Positions 34,222 through 43,357 of a DNA stretch of 64,000 bases are shown here, piece after piece. The notes below the pieces were generated by a model, which saw only the letters and a program-made list of their open reading frames with translations, was not told the DNA's origin and searched no databases. The position numbers were made by a program, and so were the translations under genes. Source of the stretch: Rossellomorea orangium (GTDB lineage Bacteria; Bacillota; Bacilli; Bacillales; Bacillaceae_B); the NCBI RefSeq assembly GCF_019334305.1, contig NZ_JAHWGH010000014.1, positions 1-64,000 on the forward strand, in the 5' to 3' direction. Each line of letters begins with the position of its first letter. Positions within the stretch are counted from its first letter, which is position 1.

Positions 34222-35098
34222 TCTGCTCCCCTCCTTTCAGCCACTTTGATAGAATCATTGATCCTATCGTGAACACAATAAAGAACGGCACAAAAATGAG
34301 AAGCATCCCTAGGAAGAATGCAGCAGGAGAACTGGTCGCCGTTCGCAGCAACGCCTGCATGAACCCATTGATGTTAAATAGAAGTTCAATGATTAATAGA
34401 TTGGAAAGCATCAGTAGAAAGATTGGTTTGAGATGAAAGAAGAAGTGGACCCAGACATTCCGGAACAGATGATGCCAAACCGTATAGGCCCTTCTGAATC
34501 CTTTCGAATAAGAAAATTCCACATACGGTTTGCTTTCTTCTTCCTTGAGTTGAAACAAAAACTGTTTTATCAAAAACACTACAGGCAGCACCGATAAGCA
34601 AAGAATAGGTAATAAGTAGATTCGCTCTTCACCGAGGGCATAGATATCAAACACGAGTAGATTCGTCTTTTTGAATAACCAGATGATGAAAAGCTGAAAT
34701 AAAACAACTATGAACACATCCGGAAGCGCGTCCATTACATTGACGATCTTAGTCGAGAATCGATATGCTTTCCTTGGCAATAACATGAGGGCATAACTAA
34801 AGAGTACCGCCAGGCAAATCGCCAGGAAGAATGAGCTAAAAAGAATGAGAAAAGAGTATAAGTACGTATTTGAAAAGACTTCAGTTATACTGTATTGTTT
34901 ATTCCCATCTCCCCAATAAATATAGATGGAGGATGGATGCATGATTTCAACCCAGGTCTGGTGAAGACGGTCACCATAGGCAGCCAGATTGATCATAAGT
35001 TCTGTATCATATGCGAGCAGTGAACCGATTCCGCTAAGTAAATACAACCCCAATACAACTACAAGAAAATGAAAGGGAATTTCCATCACCCTTTTCAT
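34214..35098 (-). CDS. Opp/Dpp-type ABC transporter permease (OppB-like), pair 1
   Basis: A 294-residue membrane protein with six helices. SYSKGFRRAYTVWHHLFRNVW near residues 193-213 is the EAA loop and FNINGFMQALLRTA near 240-253 a conserved OppB end motif. It forms a heterodimeric channel with the OppC-like protein downstream. The ATG at 35098 has GGAGGGG about five bases upstream and starts the first helix; the longer reading to 35176 is not supported. Like its partner, it lacks a neighbouring ATPase and binding protein. Confidence 0.8.
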   Translation of the reverse strand: MKRVMEIPFHFLVVVLGLYLLSGIGSLLAYDTELMINLAAYGDRLHQTWVEIMHPSSIYIYWGDGNKQYSITEVFSNTYLYSFLILFSSFFLAICLAVLFSYALMLLPRKAYRFSTKIVNVMDALPDVFIVVLFQLFIIWLFKKTNLLVFDIYALGEERIYLLPILCLSVLPVVFLIKQFLFQLKEEESKPYVEFSYSKGFRRAYTVWHHLFRNVWVHFFFHLKPIFLLMLSNLLIIELLFNINGFMQALLRTATSSPAAFFLGMLLIFVPFFIVFTIGSMILSKWLKGGEQNE

Positions 35099-35254
35099 AC
35101 AACCCCTCCAAACCATTTCCAAAATGATACATTTTTCTATATTCATGTTACAATAATGTAATATAATTGTAAACAAAATTCAGAAAACAAAGAAATGAAG
35201 GGACTCATTTTTGAAGGCAAAATGGTTATCGAAACAGAAAACTCCATAAATAAT

Positions 35255-35288
35255 AAAAGCTTGAGGAAATGAATCCTCAAGCTTTTTT
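35255..35288. terminator. Bidirectional terminator after the di-heme lipoprotein gene
   Basis: AAAGCTTGAGGA pairs with TCCTCAAGCTTT around AATGAA, with T-runs on both strands. Confidence 0.88.
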
Positions 35289-35295
35289 AACTGGA

Positions 35296-37266
35296 TTAAT
35301 CAAGTGAGCGCACATAATCGGCTATCTTTGACATCTCGATTTGACTAAGCTCTGGTTTTTCTTCATATTGATGACGCTCGATAGTCTCTTCAATCGTCTT
35401 TGCACTTCCATCATGAAGATATGGGCCAGTCGCCCACACACCGATCAGGCTGGGAGTATCAAAGCTCTTCCCATCCCGAGGATTTGTGAAGTCTGCTCTT
35501 GCGTCCCCCTTCGATGGTACATCAGATGGATTGGCCGTGCCGATATCATGGAGATAGTCTGTCATGCTTGTTGACAGCTCTCCATTTTCACCGGATGCTT
35601 TTACACTATCCGTAAATTGACGTCCGCTATGACAGGAAATGCAGGATGCTTTGCCTTCAAAGAGAATCTTCCCATCTTTAGCCGAGCTTGTTAATTCCCC
35701 GTTTTCCTTATAAGGACTCTGAGGTACGGGGAAAGATGCCGGTTCCTTCAGAAAAGCGAATAAGTCATCATACATCTTCTCGACATCTGCCGGCAACTCT
35801 TCGCCTGGCTCATACTTCATCATCCCGCCCATTTCACCTTGAACGGTCAGGAGATAGTCCGTGAAGTCATCCCGGCTGCCATCCCAAAGGAAGAGACCGT
35901 TTTCTGACGTTTGCGTGTTGGTCGGGACATTCCTCTGCCCCTTTCCTGTCATGAGAGTCAGGCCATTGATCTCTCCATCACTGTGACAGGACGCACAGCT
36001 CATCCAGTTGTTTCCGGTAATATCTGCTTCAAATTCCTCGCTGTTGGCGCTGTAAAAAATCGTTTTTCCTTTACGAATTTGCGGGTCCAGCGGATCCTTT
36101 TTAATTAAGGAAATGTTGTCATTAAGCTTTTTCGCCCTGGAATGTACAGATGCACCTCCAGAGTCAATGGTCGCAAGATCGTGACTCATGGCGTTATGGA
36201 CGTAGAGGGTTTCACCATCCTTACTCAACAGGATGCCACGGGGATTGTCCCCTTCGATCCTTCTTAGAATTTGGGTGGCATTACCACCTCGTTTCAGGTC
36301 AAAAACGACTAAATCTTCACTTCCTGACATCACTGCATATGCTTTGGACCCATCCTTCTGAAAACTTACGTCATAAGGGTTTGACACAATCATCGTTTCA
36401 TTTTTTGAATCCAGTACATTGATTTCATCAAACAATTCTTTTCTCTGATCCACTACCTCTTGATCTTTTTCAAGATCAATGACGGAAATGGCAGGAAAGA
36501 TCGTTTCTTCAAACTGTATGGCTGTATCGACATTGGTCACTAAATGCGGGACCCATGCCGTCTTCCCGTCAGGGGCAATGACAAATTGCTCAAGGGTGTT
36601 CGGGATTCCCTGGCTCTTTTTCCGGTCGGAAACATCAGGGGAGTCCGCAAGTTTGATCGTATTGACGACTTTTTTCTTTTCTGTATCCAATACAGATATC
36701 TCTCCGGATAAATAATGAGGGATATACAGCTTCTTCCCATCTGCTGTAAGAGCCATGGTTCTTGGTCGATCGTGAACGGCAAGCGTCTCTGTCACGTCGC
36801 CACTCTTCACATCAACCATCATGATCGTGCTTTCTCGATAATTGGCTACATACAAGGTCTTACCGTCCCTGCTTGTCATGAGACCAAAGGGTTCCGATCC
36901 CACTTCATAGGAATCTATTACTTTCTCTTCTTCCAATGAGACGACATCGATCTTATTATCGTATCGGCACGAAACATAAAGGCGGTCTTCATCCGGTGAC
37001 AACGCTAATTGGACCGGCTCATTTCCGACAGAGATTTCTTTTTGTACCTTCTGTGTCTTTTCATTCACTATGGAAACCGTGTTGGCATCGAGATTGGCGA
37101 TATATAGCTCTGTTCCTTCTTTATTTTGGAGGATGTTATCGCTATTGACTGCTTCTTTTCGAACTGTATCGAAGCTGGGGTCATCTTTGGTTGTCGTGTG
37201 AATTGAACATGCAACAAGCGTTCCTGCTATGAGAAACGCTGCCGCATATCCTATCATCTTCTTCAT
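35296..37266 (-). CDS. Beta-propeller/di-heme cytochrome c lipoprotein
   Basis: A 656-residue surface lipoprotein (lipobox LVACS, Cys20). Residues about 40-375 form a YVTN-type seven-bladed propeller with repeats such as LYIANLDANTVSIV, LYVSCRYDNKIDVV and LYVANYREST. The C-terminal part resembles bacterial di-heme cytochrome c peroxidase/MauG proteins, with heme motifs CASCH (Cys424-His428) and CISCH (Cys542-His546) and a late DTPSLIGVW and YLHDG segment. It would carry electrons or do oxidative chemistry outside the membrane. It is 12 bases downstream of the 687-residue lipoprotein with which it forms an operon. Confidence 0.8.
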   Translation of the reverse strand: MKKMIGYAAAFLIAGTLVACSIHTTTKDDPSFDTVRKEAVNSDNILQNKEGTELYIANLDANTVSIVNEKTQKVQKEISVGNEPVQLALSPDEDRLYVSCRYDNKIDVVSLEEEKVIDSYEVGSEPFGLMTSRDGKTLYVANYRESTIMMVDVKSGDVTETLAVHDRPRTMALTADGKKLYIPHYLSGEISVLDTEKKKVVNTIKLADSPDVSDRKKSQGIPNTLEQFVIAPDGKTAWVPHLVTNVDTAIQFEETIFPAISVIDLEKDQEVVDQRKELFDEINVLDSKNETMIVSNPYDVSFQKDGSKAYAVMSGSEDLVVFDLKRGGNATQILRRIEGDNPRGILLSKDGETLYVHNAMSHDLATIDSGGASVHSRAKKLNDNISLIKKDPLDPQIRKGKTIFYSANSEEFEADITGNNWMSCASCHSDGEINGLTLMTGKGQRNVPTNTQTSENGLFLWDGSRDDFTDYLLTVQGEMGGMMKYEPGEELPADVEKMYDDLFAFLKEPASFPVPQSPYKENGELTSSAKDGKILFEGKASCISCHSGRQFTDSVKASGENGELSTSMTDYLHDIGTANPSDVPSKGDARADFTNPRDGKSFDTPSLIGVWATGPYLHDGSAKTIEETIERHQYEEKPELSQIEMSKIADYVRSLD

Positions 37267-37278
37267 AGGATCCCTTCT

Positions 37279-39342
37279 TTATCGTTTTTCGACCGTGACA
37301 GGAAGCAATACAGGCGCTATCCCGTTTTTGCCATGTCCGGCTTGAACTTGTGGAACATTGTCCCCATCTGTATTCCCAGATGAATCCTTGCTGTCATAAT
37401 AATCCCCTGTATCCCAGAATTCACTCGCCTGCATTCCTTCTTTGAGGGACGGACCATCGATGACCGTGTCGTAGAAATCACTGTAGCGGGCGGTGATACC
37501 ATCGATTTCCAGGCTTTCAGGAGTTTCTGAATCTGATTCCCTGTTGCTTAAATTCTGCAGGGCAACCCTGTATATGGCAGACAATGCGCCTGCTGTATAT
37601 GGGGTATACTCCATTTTTCCTTCTGATGTTTCATAGGCTTTCAATTCATCATCCCAAAGCTTAGAATCCATCGCTTCATAAATGGAGCGGGCTGCTTCAC
37701 GATATTTCACATCATCAGTGGCTAAATAAGCTGCTGTTAATCCTCTGATCGCACCGAGTTGAGCATCTAATGTGACGTCATCATCCGCCCCTTTTTCGAT
37801 ATCAAAGCCTTTTGCTACAAGGCCTGAATCCATGACGAGGTTATCTAGCATGAAGTCTGCCTGCTTTCGGATCATTTCGAGTGCACGTTTCCCTTCAGGT
37901 GTCTTCAATCCTTCAGCTGACTCCCCTGAAGCGTATCCGACAGGAAGCCCATCGATGGCCCGCTTAAAGATCCTCATCGATTCCATTGTGTATCCTGCCT
38001 GGAACGTATCCATATAGGTCCCTTGTTCTTTCCCATCATTTTCTGTTACGAACATTCCTTTATCGTCATTGAAATGCATGGCATCAATATTCTTGAATAC
38101 ATGGAGCATCACATTCTGATTGGCCGTGAAAGGATCTGTTCCGTTCACGTCGTTTTCAGGTGAGTCATCCGTATTTTCTTTAGGTGCAGAAGGATACGGT
38201 GCTCCGTCAAACAGCGCCTGGAATGATGGCGTCTTGTTCGGGTTGCTTTCTCTTTGGTCCGTCATCCCGTAGAATTCCGAACTCGGCCAAAGCATCATCC
38301 ACTGGTCTTCTAGAACACTGTTTGAATCCTTAATAGACAGTGACTTTACGTTTGGTGCCTGTTTACCGTCTTCGGTCACTTCTACACTATGTGGTAAGTA
38401 CACGAATCCTTTGGCAGGATCATACTGGCTTCCCAGGCCCGCAGCCGTCAATTTTCCTGTCGTGCCATCCACAAATAACTCATTCGAAACATAATTTACT
38501 TTATTCCAAATTTCTTCGGTCAGAACCGCTCCCTGGAAACCATCAGCTGAGCTGACCCCCAGCGCAACATTTTGATCATCGTCATCCTTTGACGTTTCTC
38601 CTGCCAATTCTTCATCAGCATCAATCGTATGGAACCCCCCCATGAAGTCCCCGGCCCATAGCGCCTGCTTCAAGAACGTTGCCCCATAAGCGGAAGGAAC
38701 AAGGGTCTTCTCCATTTTCTCACGGTCCCAGCGGAGTGATTCAAAGTTTACTTGATACATAGGCACATAGCTTCCGTCATCATTGGATGCGTATTCACTT
38801 GTATCTACTTCGTTTTTATAATGTGGGTCACCAGCAGAGTATTCGATAAATGTCGGATACATATTTCGGAATATCTCATCCTGTGGATAACCGACAGCAT
38901 CGGCTAATTCATAAAAACGGTTCCCTAATTTTTCATCAGGCGTTTTCCCATTTTGAAGGGTCTCAACCGCAGGGCCATTGATCAGATGCAGTCCCATTCC
39001 GGACTTTTCAACGACTTCATACATGGCTTCCTCTGAGTACTCATAGGATTCAACGCCGGCTGTATAATCAAATTTTGTTGGCTGATCCAACTTGTTGATA
39101 TCCAATATATCTAAATCCAGGCCCAGACTTTCTGCAAGCGGCTCGCCGGATAATTCAAATTCTGCATAAGCAAACATATTACCGGCGGTATCAAAAGTAT
39201 AATCGGATACTTTCACCTTGCTTGCTGCCGTTTTCTTTTCTCCATCTGATTTCGAAACTTCTTCCTTATCACTGACACACCCAGCAAGTAATAGTGAAGA
39301 AGCCAATACAGATGCAGATAATACTTTCCATGGTTTGTTCAT
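37279..39342 (-). CDS. Large lipoprotein of unknown function, Fur-box preceded
   Basis: A 687-residue protein with a lipoprotein signal (LLLAGC, Cys22) and no membrane helix after it. Residues about 60-400 are acidic and not recognised. Residues about 410-610 look helical with spacing like an alpha/alpha-barrel (RGLTAAYLATDDVKYREAARS, YEAMDSKLWDDELKAYET). I do not recognise a family. It is first in an operon with the di-heme lipoprotein, and Fur-like boxes lie 36 and 74 bases upstream. A role in iron acquisition or in maturation of the partner is inference only. GAGGGG precedes the ATG by nine bases. Confidence 0.75.
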   Translation of the reverse strand: MNKPWKVLSASVLASSLLLAGCVSDKEEVSKSDGEKKTAASKVKVSDYTFDTAGNMFAYAEFELSGEPLAESLGLDLDILDINKLDQPTKFDYTAGVESYEYSEEAMYEVVEKSGMGLHLINGPAVETLQNGKTPDEKLGNRFYELADAVGYPQDEIFRNMYPTFIEYSAGDPHYKNEVDTSEYASNDDGSYVPMYQVNFESLRWDREKMEKTLVPSAYGATFLKQALWAGDFMGGFHTIDADEELAGETSKDDDDQNVALGVSSADGFQGAVLTEEIWNKVNYVSNELFVDGTTGKLTAAGLGSQYDPAKGFVYLPHSVEVTEDGKQAPNVKSLSIKDSNSVLEDQWMMLWPSSEFYGMTDQRESNPNKTPSFQALFDGAPYPSAPKENTDDSPENDVNGTDPFTANQNVMLHVFKNIDAMHFNDDKGMFVTENDGKEQGTYMDTFQAGYTMESMRIFKRAIDGLPVGYASGESAEGLKTPEGKRALEMIRKQADFMLDNLVMDSGLVAKGFDIEKGADDDVTLDAQLGAIRGLTAAYLATDDVKYREAARSIYEAMDSKLWDDELKAYETSEGKMEYTPYTAGALSAIYRVALQNLSNRESDSETPESLEIDGITARYSDFYDTVIDGPSLKEGMQASEFWDTGDYYDSKDSSGNTDGDNVPQVQAGHGKNGIAPVLLPVTVEKR
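37442..37455. repeat. Family A repeat core inside a coding region
   Basis: TTGAGGGACGGACC matches 14 of the 15 end bases of repeat family A, but lies within the reading frame of the 687-residue lipoprotein, where it encodes part of DGPSLKEG. No second arm is seen nearby. Confidence 0.5.
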
Positions 39343-39377
39343 TCTATGTAACCCCTCTCAACGATCACGAACCATTC

Positions 39378-39396
39378 GAGAATGATTCTCATTACT
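39378..39396 (-). promoter_or_regulatory. Fur box upstream of the lipoprotein operon
   Basis: GAGAATGATTCTCATTACT fits the 19-base Fur consensus at 14 positions. A second palindrome, TTGAGAAATAATCTCAA (39416-39432), also resembles a Fur half-site pair. Both precede the 687-residue lipoprotein gene. Confidence 0.65.
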
Positions 39397-39553
39397 GTTT
39401 ATCATTATAGTGTAGTTGAGAAATAATCTCAATAAGAATTTCATATTTAAATGAAACGGTTTCACAACCCTATCAGATTACATCCATTTTTTTGAAACTT
39501 TATGATTTTGAAAAACGTAATCTATGTATACAAAAAAAGGAAGAGTGATAAAA

Positions 39554-40216
39554 GTGAAGAAAAATATTGTTCTATTGGATCTGATGATTTATGTTGCGCT
39601 CCCTCTATTTGTTTGGAATATAGTAAGAGATTACACTGGGGATTATTATGCCATGCTTCTATCCTCGGTTCCCGGAATATTGTACACGATCTACCGGTTC
39701 ACTGAAATGAAGAAGATAAATACGTTCGGCCTGTTCATTCTCTTCACATTGATCGTCGGTACACTGATCGACGTTCTGGCTGGTTCGTCTTTACAGCTAC
39801 TTTGGAATAATGTCTTTTACGCTGCCGGGATTAGTTTGTTTTTCTTACTGACCATGATCGTCAGAAGGCCAATCACTTTATACTTTGGTCTTGATTTCGC
39901 AGAGCTGCAAGGCCATGACCGCACGTTTAGTAAGCGACTTTTCTATAAGAAACCTCTGTATACCTTATTTCAGTTGATCACGCTGTGCTTCGCACTGAGG
40001 AGCGGGATCCTCGCCGTTGTGAAAGCTTGGCTTATTATGGAGTATGGTGTGGAGGCGTTTGATAAAGGAATCATTCTGCGCCAGGCATTCAGCTGGATCA
40101 TGACGGGTGTCACGGTCATCGGATTCTTCTATATCGGAAAAATCATCAACGATTCCCCACATTTAGTTAAGGAAGTGCAGGATGAACTTGATAGAGAAAA
40201 TATTAAAGCCATATAG
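39554..40216 (+). CDS. VC0807-like (DUF3159-type) membrane protein
   Basis: A 220-residue protein with six hydrophobic helices in three pairs and the motif IVRRPITLYFGLDFAE (about residues 102-117), which is typical of VC0807-family proteins of unknown function. The GTG at 39554 is chosen since AAAAGGAAGAG lies eight bases upstream; ATG at 39524 is possible. It is monocistronic, and its promoter lies in the shared 200-base region with the Fur-controlled lipoprotein operon. Confidence 0.72.
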   Translation: MKKNIVLLDLMIYVALPLFVWNIVRDYTGDYYAMLLSSVPGILYTIYRFTEMKKINTFGLFILFTLIVGTLIDVLAGSSLQLLWNNVFYAAGISLFFLLTMIVRRPITLYFGLDFAELQGHDRTFSKRLFYKKPLYTLFQLITLCFALRSGILAVVKAWLIMEYGVEAFDKGIILRQAFSWIMTGVTVIGFFYIGKIINDSPHLVKEVQDELDRENIKAI

Positions 40217-40250
40217 CCTTCTGGATGTTTTTGCCTTCAGACCTCCGTCT

Positions 40251-40292
40251 TGTTCCACGTCTATGGAACATTGAGCATATTTTTCCTATAAT
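40251..40292 (+). promoter_or_regulatory. Promoter with overlapping operator-like dyad
   Basis: TGTTCCA (40251-40257) and TGGAACA (40264-40270) form a 7-6-7 dyad. TGGAAC (40264-40269) also serves as a -35 box, 17 bases before a perfect TATAAT (40287-40292). This suggests that the downstream HTH protein or another regulator controls the promoter by blocking the -35 box. Confidence 0.6.
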
Positions 40293-40324
40293 GGATAATA
40301 AATTATTTCACTCCGAGGTGTACT

Positions 40325-41575
40325 ATGATTGAAGGTAAATTGATTAAATTTCATCGTGAAGAGTCAGGTTTGACTCAGGAGCAATTGGCACGGGGAATCT
40401 GTTCCACCACACATTTAAGTAAGATTGAAAGAGGAATCACGGAGTACTCCAGTGAAATTACGGATTTACTTGCTGAACGGCTCGGAGTCGATATGGAAGC
40501 AGAACGTTCCCGCTATCAATCTCTTCAGATTACATTGGCCGAATGGAACGACGCGATCATTATGATCAGGGTACGTGAAATACACCAACTAAAATCAGTG
40601 ATTGAAAATGAACCCTTACGATTCCTAACCGATTTCTTCGTTCAATACCATTTATTATTAGCAAGATATTATCTGTTCCTGGCTGCCCCTCAAAAAGCAA
40701 AAGAAATCTTGAACATGTTGGAGAATAAACATGACACACTTTCCCCATTTGAGCGTAATTTATTGTTGCATGTAAAAGGAATCTATTATTATTCAACGAG
40801 AAAATTTGACTGCTGCATCCAGGCATTGAATCAAATCGATGATGAATATCCCAACGCAGAATATTATTTCCATTTGGCAACAGCATATCATTCCGTTCAT
40901 TCAAACACTTTCGCCTATTATTATGGTCAAAAGGCACTGCAGTTTTTCCAAAAAACATTGAACATCTTAAGAGTCATTGATTCTGAAATCCTCATATTAA
41001 TCCAATTGAATGCCAAAGAGCCATTCGACATGGAACAAACCAAACAACAATACGATAAACTCCTCAGAGTATGTGAATCTGTCAATTCGAAGGAAAGGGC
41101 ACATAAAATCCACAATAATCTGGGATTCGAATATTTCCGCAGAAAACGATTTCCAGAATCGAAAGAATCCTATGAACGAGCACTGGGGCTTACGACAGAG
41201 AAAACGCCACCTTCCTCTTATTTAGTCACACTCAGCGGATATATCCTTGCCTGTCTGAAAGGAAACCTGCTTTCTAAAGAAGAGCTTTATCAATTGGCAA
41301 ACCGGGGACGGAAGATGGCCAAGGACCATCAGGATCCAACCGGGGTATTCTTTGAGATTTACCTGCTCACTCTGAATGATGATGAAGATGAACTATATAC
41401 ATATATTGAGAAGACCGCCCTTCCTCACTTCAAAAACATGGGCAACCATCTAATGAACCAGCATTATGAAAGAATGCTATTCTTGTATTATGTCAAAACC
41501 GGCCAAACGGAAAAAGGGTTCCAGCTGGCATCTGAGAAGATGTCGAATGAAATCAGCTATTATGAATTAGAATGA
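40325..41575 (+). CDS. HTH-TPR transcriptional regulator (RRNPP-like architecture)
   Basis: A 416-residue protein. Residues 4-60 are an XRE-type helix-turn-helix (GLTQEQLARGICSTTHLSKIERG). The rest is helical with TPR-like pairs, clearest in RAHKIHNNLGFEYFRRKRFPESKESYERAL (about residues 258-287). This is the layout of PlcR/NprR/Rap-type regulators that bind small exported peptides, but TPR-HTH proteins also exist without peptide ligands. A dyad over its promoter suggests self-regulation. It ends 86 bases before a 61-residue membrane protein gene on the same strand. Confidence 0.78.
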   Translation: MIEGKLIKFHREESGLTQEQLARGICSTTHLSKIERGITEYSSEITDLLAERLGVDMEAERSRYQSLQITLAEWNDAIIMIRVREIHQLKSVIENEPLRFLTDFFVQYHLLLARYYLFLAAPQKAKEILNMLENKHDTLSPFERNLLLHVKGIYYYSTRKFDCCIQALNQIDDEYPNAEYYFHLATAYHSVHSNTFAYYYGQKALQFFQKTLNILRVIDSEILILIQLNAKEPFDMEQTKQQYDKLLRVCESVNSKERAHKIHNNLGFEYFRRKRFPESKESYERALGLTTEKTPPSSYLVTLSGYILACLKGNLLSKEELYQLANRGRKMAKDHQDPTGVFFEIYLLTLNDDEDELYTYIEKTALPHFKNMGNHLMNQHYERMLFLYYVKTGQTEKGFQLASEKMSNEISYYELE

Positions 41576-41661
41576 TCAAACTTTATACACCCATTAACAA
41601 ATATTGGATTCAACTTCCTGTACCCTCCTTCATATACTATCTCGAGAGGAGGCATCACAGA

Positions 41662-41847
41662 ATGGATCGATTTATTCTTTTATTAGTAGCAGGTATTCTT
41701 TCCGGTTTCGCATTGTTAAAGGTTCCTTTGGCTGGTACATTTTTGGCTAGTGTATCTCCGGTAACGGACATCATCGGTATTTTAGCTATTCTCATATTCT
41801 CACTTTTCTTAATCTATAAAGGGATTATGGCGATACTCGGTAAGTGA
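41662..41847 (+). CDS. 61-residue membrane protein
   Basis: Two hydrophobic helices (residues 3-22 and 33-58) and a GK end; no family is recognised. GAGAGGAGG lies nine bases before the ATG at 41662, strongly supporting this start over the longer reading from 41572 that overlaps the stop of the HTH-TPR gene. A TATACT box about 30 bases upstream could give it its own promoter. A terminator follows. Confidence 0.65.
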   Translation: MDRFILLLVAGILSGFALLKVPLAGTFLASVSPVTDIIGILAILIFSLFLIYKGIMAILGK

Positions 41848-41853
41848 ATGAAG

Positions 41854-41884
41854 AGACCCGGATTTGTTCTCCGGGTCTTTTGTT
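41854..41884 (+). terminator. Terminator after the 61-residue gene
   Basis: AGACCCGG (41854-41861) pairs with CCGGGTCT (41871-41878), followed by TTTTG. Confidence 0.82.
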
Positions 41885-41930
41885 TGTCATTCGATTGGTT
41901 TCATGAGAATCATGGCCATATTGCCACTCA

Positions 41931-42623
41931 TTATTGTTCGAAATTTGCCTGTCTTTCATTTACATAATCCAAGTAAGTTCGAATCTCCAAAAATGCACTC
42001 CGGCTTTCAGGGAGAATATCTTCCACTTTGACACCGTTTGATGGATCTGTACCACTTCGCGAAACAATGGATTCGTACATTATGAGGACATCTATATAAC
42101 GATTGTACTCTTCTTCTGATAACACCTCCTTACTGGAAACCTGATTGTTCAACTCATCAAAAAACGGCTGAATCTGAAAGAGGGTTTCCCTCATGTCCTG
42201 GGCTTCCTCTGGTGGCAACGTCGTATAATCGATGTTGCCATAGGAATCTGCATAGCTCAATTTAGCCTGTGTGATTTTATTCAATAAAACATTGAATTCG
42301 TTGTACTCTTCTTTATCCAACTCGCCTTTTGCCTGCGAAAATTTCGCATCAAGAAGGAAATACCCTTTCATTGTAGCGGTGGAAATATGTTTTTTCAGGT
42401 TTTCATAAGAACCGTAAAGGCTGTCTGCGCCGTAAGACTGGTAAGCGATGGTCGTGGTCGGAACAAAGAATATAGTCAAGAGTGCGCATGTTATCAGTCC
42501 TTTTTTCCATCGTTTATGCCTTTCCGGTAGAGTGTTCATGATCGTTAACTTTAATTGTGGTGGCGGGATGATTCTACTCCCTCTTTCTTGAAGACTGCCT
42601 CTTATTCGATCTTCCATCTTCAC
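41931..42623 (-). CDS. Anti-sigma factor, DUF3600-like
   Basis: A 230-residue protein with one membrane helix (about residues 43-63), a short cytoplasmic N-terminus with RIIPPPQLKLTIMNTL that would hold the sigma factor, and an extracytoplasmic helical domain resembling DUF3600. The GTG start overlaps the TGA stop of the ECF sigma gene in GTGA, the usual coupling for sigma/anti-sigma pairs. The signal that releases sigma is unknown. Confidence 0.75.
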   Translation of the reverse strand: MKMEDRIRGSLQERGSRIIPPPQLKLTIMNTLPERHKRWKKGLITCALLTIFFVPTTTIAYQSYGADSLYGSYENLKKHISTATMKGYFLLDAKFSQAKGELDKEEYNEFNVLLNKITQAKLSYADSYGNIDYTTLPPEEAQDMRETLFQIQPFFDELNNQVSSKEVLSEEEYNRYIDVLIMYESIVSRSGTDPSNGVKVEDILPESRSAFLEIRTYLDYVNERQANFEQ

Positions 42624-43195
42624 GACAAATCCTCCACCCTTCTGATCATGAATTGACCTTGTTGATCATTCACACGTAATTTTTTCAGAGCAGCATGTAT
42701 GCGTGATTTAACTGTACCGATGGGAATCTGCAAAATGGCTGCCACTTCCTCTTGTGAATACTCATTTAAATATCGGAGTATGATGACTTGCTTTAGTTTA
42801 AAAGGGAGGCCTTCAATTGACTGATACAGTTCATCGTTTTCTATGTCCGTAATCATTTCCGTCATTTTTTCCCTGCTTCGCTCATTTTCAGCGACTTTTT
42901 TTGAAATGCGGTCATGCAGCCAATTCTTCCTTCTGAAGGATTTCACTTGATTGACCGCAATCCCAATAAGCCATGGCTTAACTGGCCGGTCACCATGGAA
43001 CTTCCCTATAGAACGATACACTTCAATATAAATATCCTGAACGAGATCATCCACACCCTCTTTATGGGAAAGCAGGAAATAGACATTCTTATACACATCC
43101 CCTATGGTTGCATCATATAACCATTCAAATGCTTCTTTATTACCCGCTTTCACCTCATTAACCAAACTTTTTAATTCTTCTTCTCTGTCGCCCAA
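42620..43195 (-). CDS. ECF-type RNA polymerase sigma factor
   Basis: A 191-residue sigma-70 family protein. Region 2 (about residues 20-90) includes GVDDLVQDIYIEVYRSI and KPWLIGIAVNQVKSFRRK; region 4 (about 125-175) has SQEEVAAILQIPIGTVKSRIHAALKK, the -35-reading HTH. It fits the SigM/SigV/SigW-like group of Bacillus and is held by the membrane anti-sigma encoded right after it. Its target promoters cannot be predicted from this window, and no clear self-regulated ECF promoter was found upstream. Confidence 0.92.
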   Translation of the reverse strand: MGDREEELKSLVNEVKAGNKEAFEWLYDATIGDVYKNVYFLLSHKEGVDDLVQDIYIEVYRSIGKFHGDRPVKPWLIGIAVNQVKSFRRKNWLHDRISKKVAENERSREKMTEMITDIENDELYQSIEGLPFKLKQVIILRYLNEYSQEEVAAILQIPIGTVKSRIHAALKKLRVNDQQGQFMIRRVEDLS

Positions 43196-43357
43196 AGTCC
43201 AACCCCCTTGCGTTTATACTCTATATTGGTGAGTTTTTCCTTTTTCGTTCGATGTTTTTGTTAACGTTTATCCAAAAAATGAAAAAAACACGCTGGTTCG
43301 CGTGCATTAAAGAAAAGTAAAGGTGACACAGAGGGCCATTGTACACCTTATGACTCT

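Noticed and set aside
39452-39465. cre-like sequence TGAAACGGTTTCA upstream of the membrane protein gene
   Set aside because: It is one base too short for the cre consensus, with CG out of position; it may be a chance palindrome.
41572-41661. Longer form of the 61-residue membrane protein, starting in an ATGA overlap with the HTH-TPR gene
   Set aside because: A strong RBS (GAGAGGAGG) lies inside this stretch, just before ATG 41662, and the extra 30 residues are not membrane-like.
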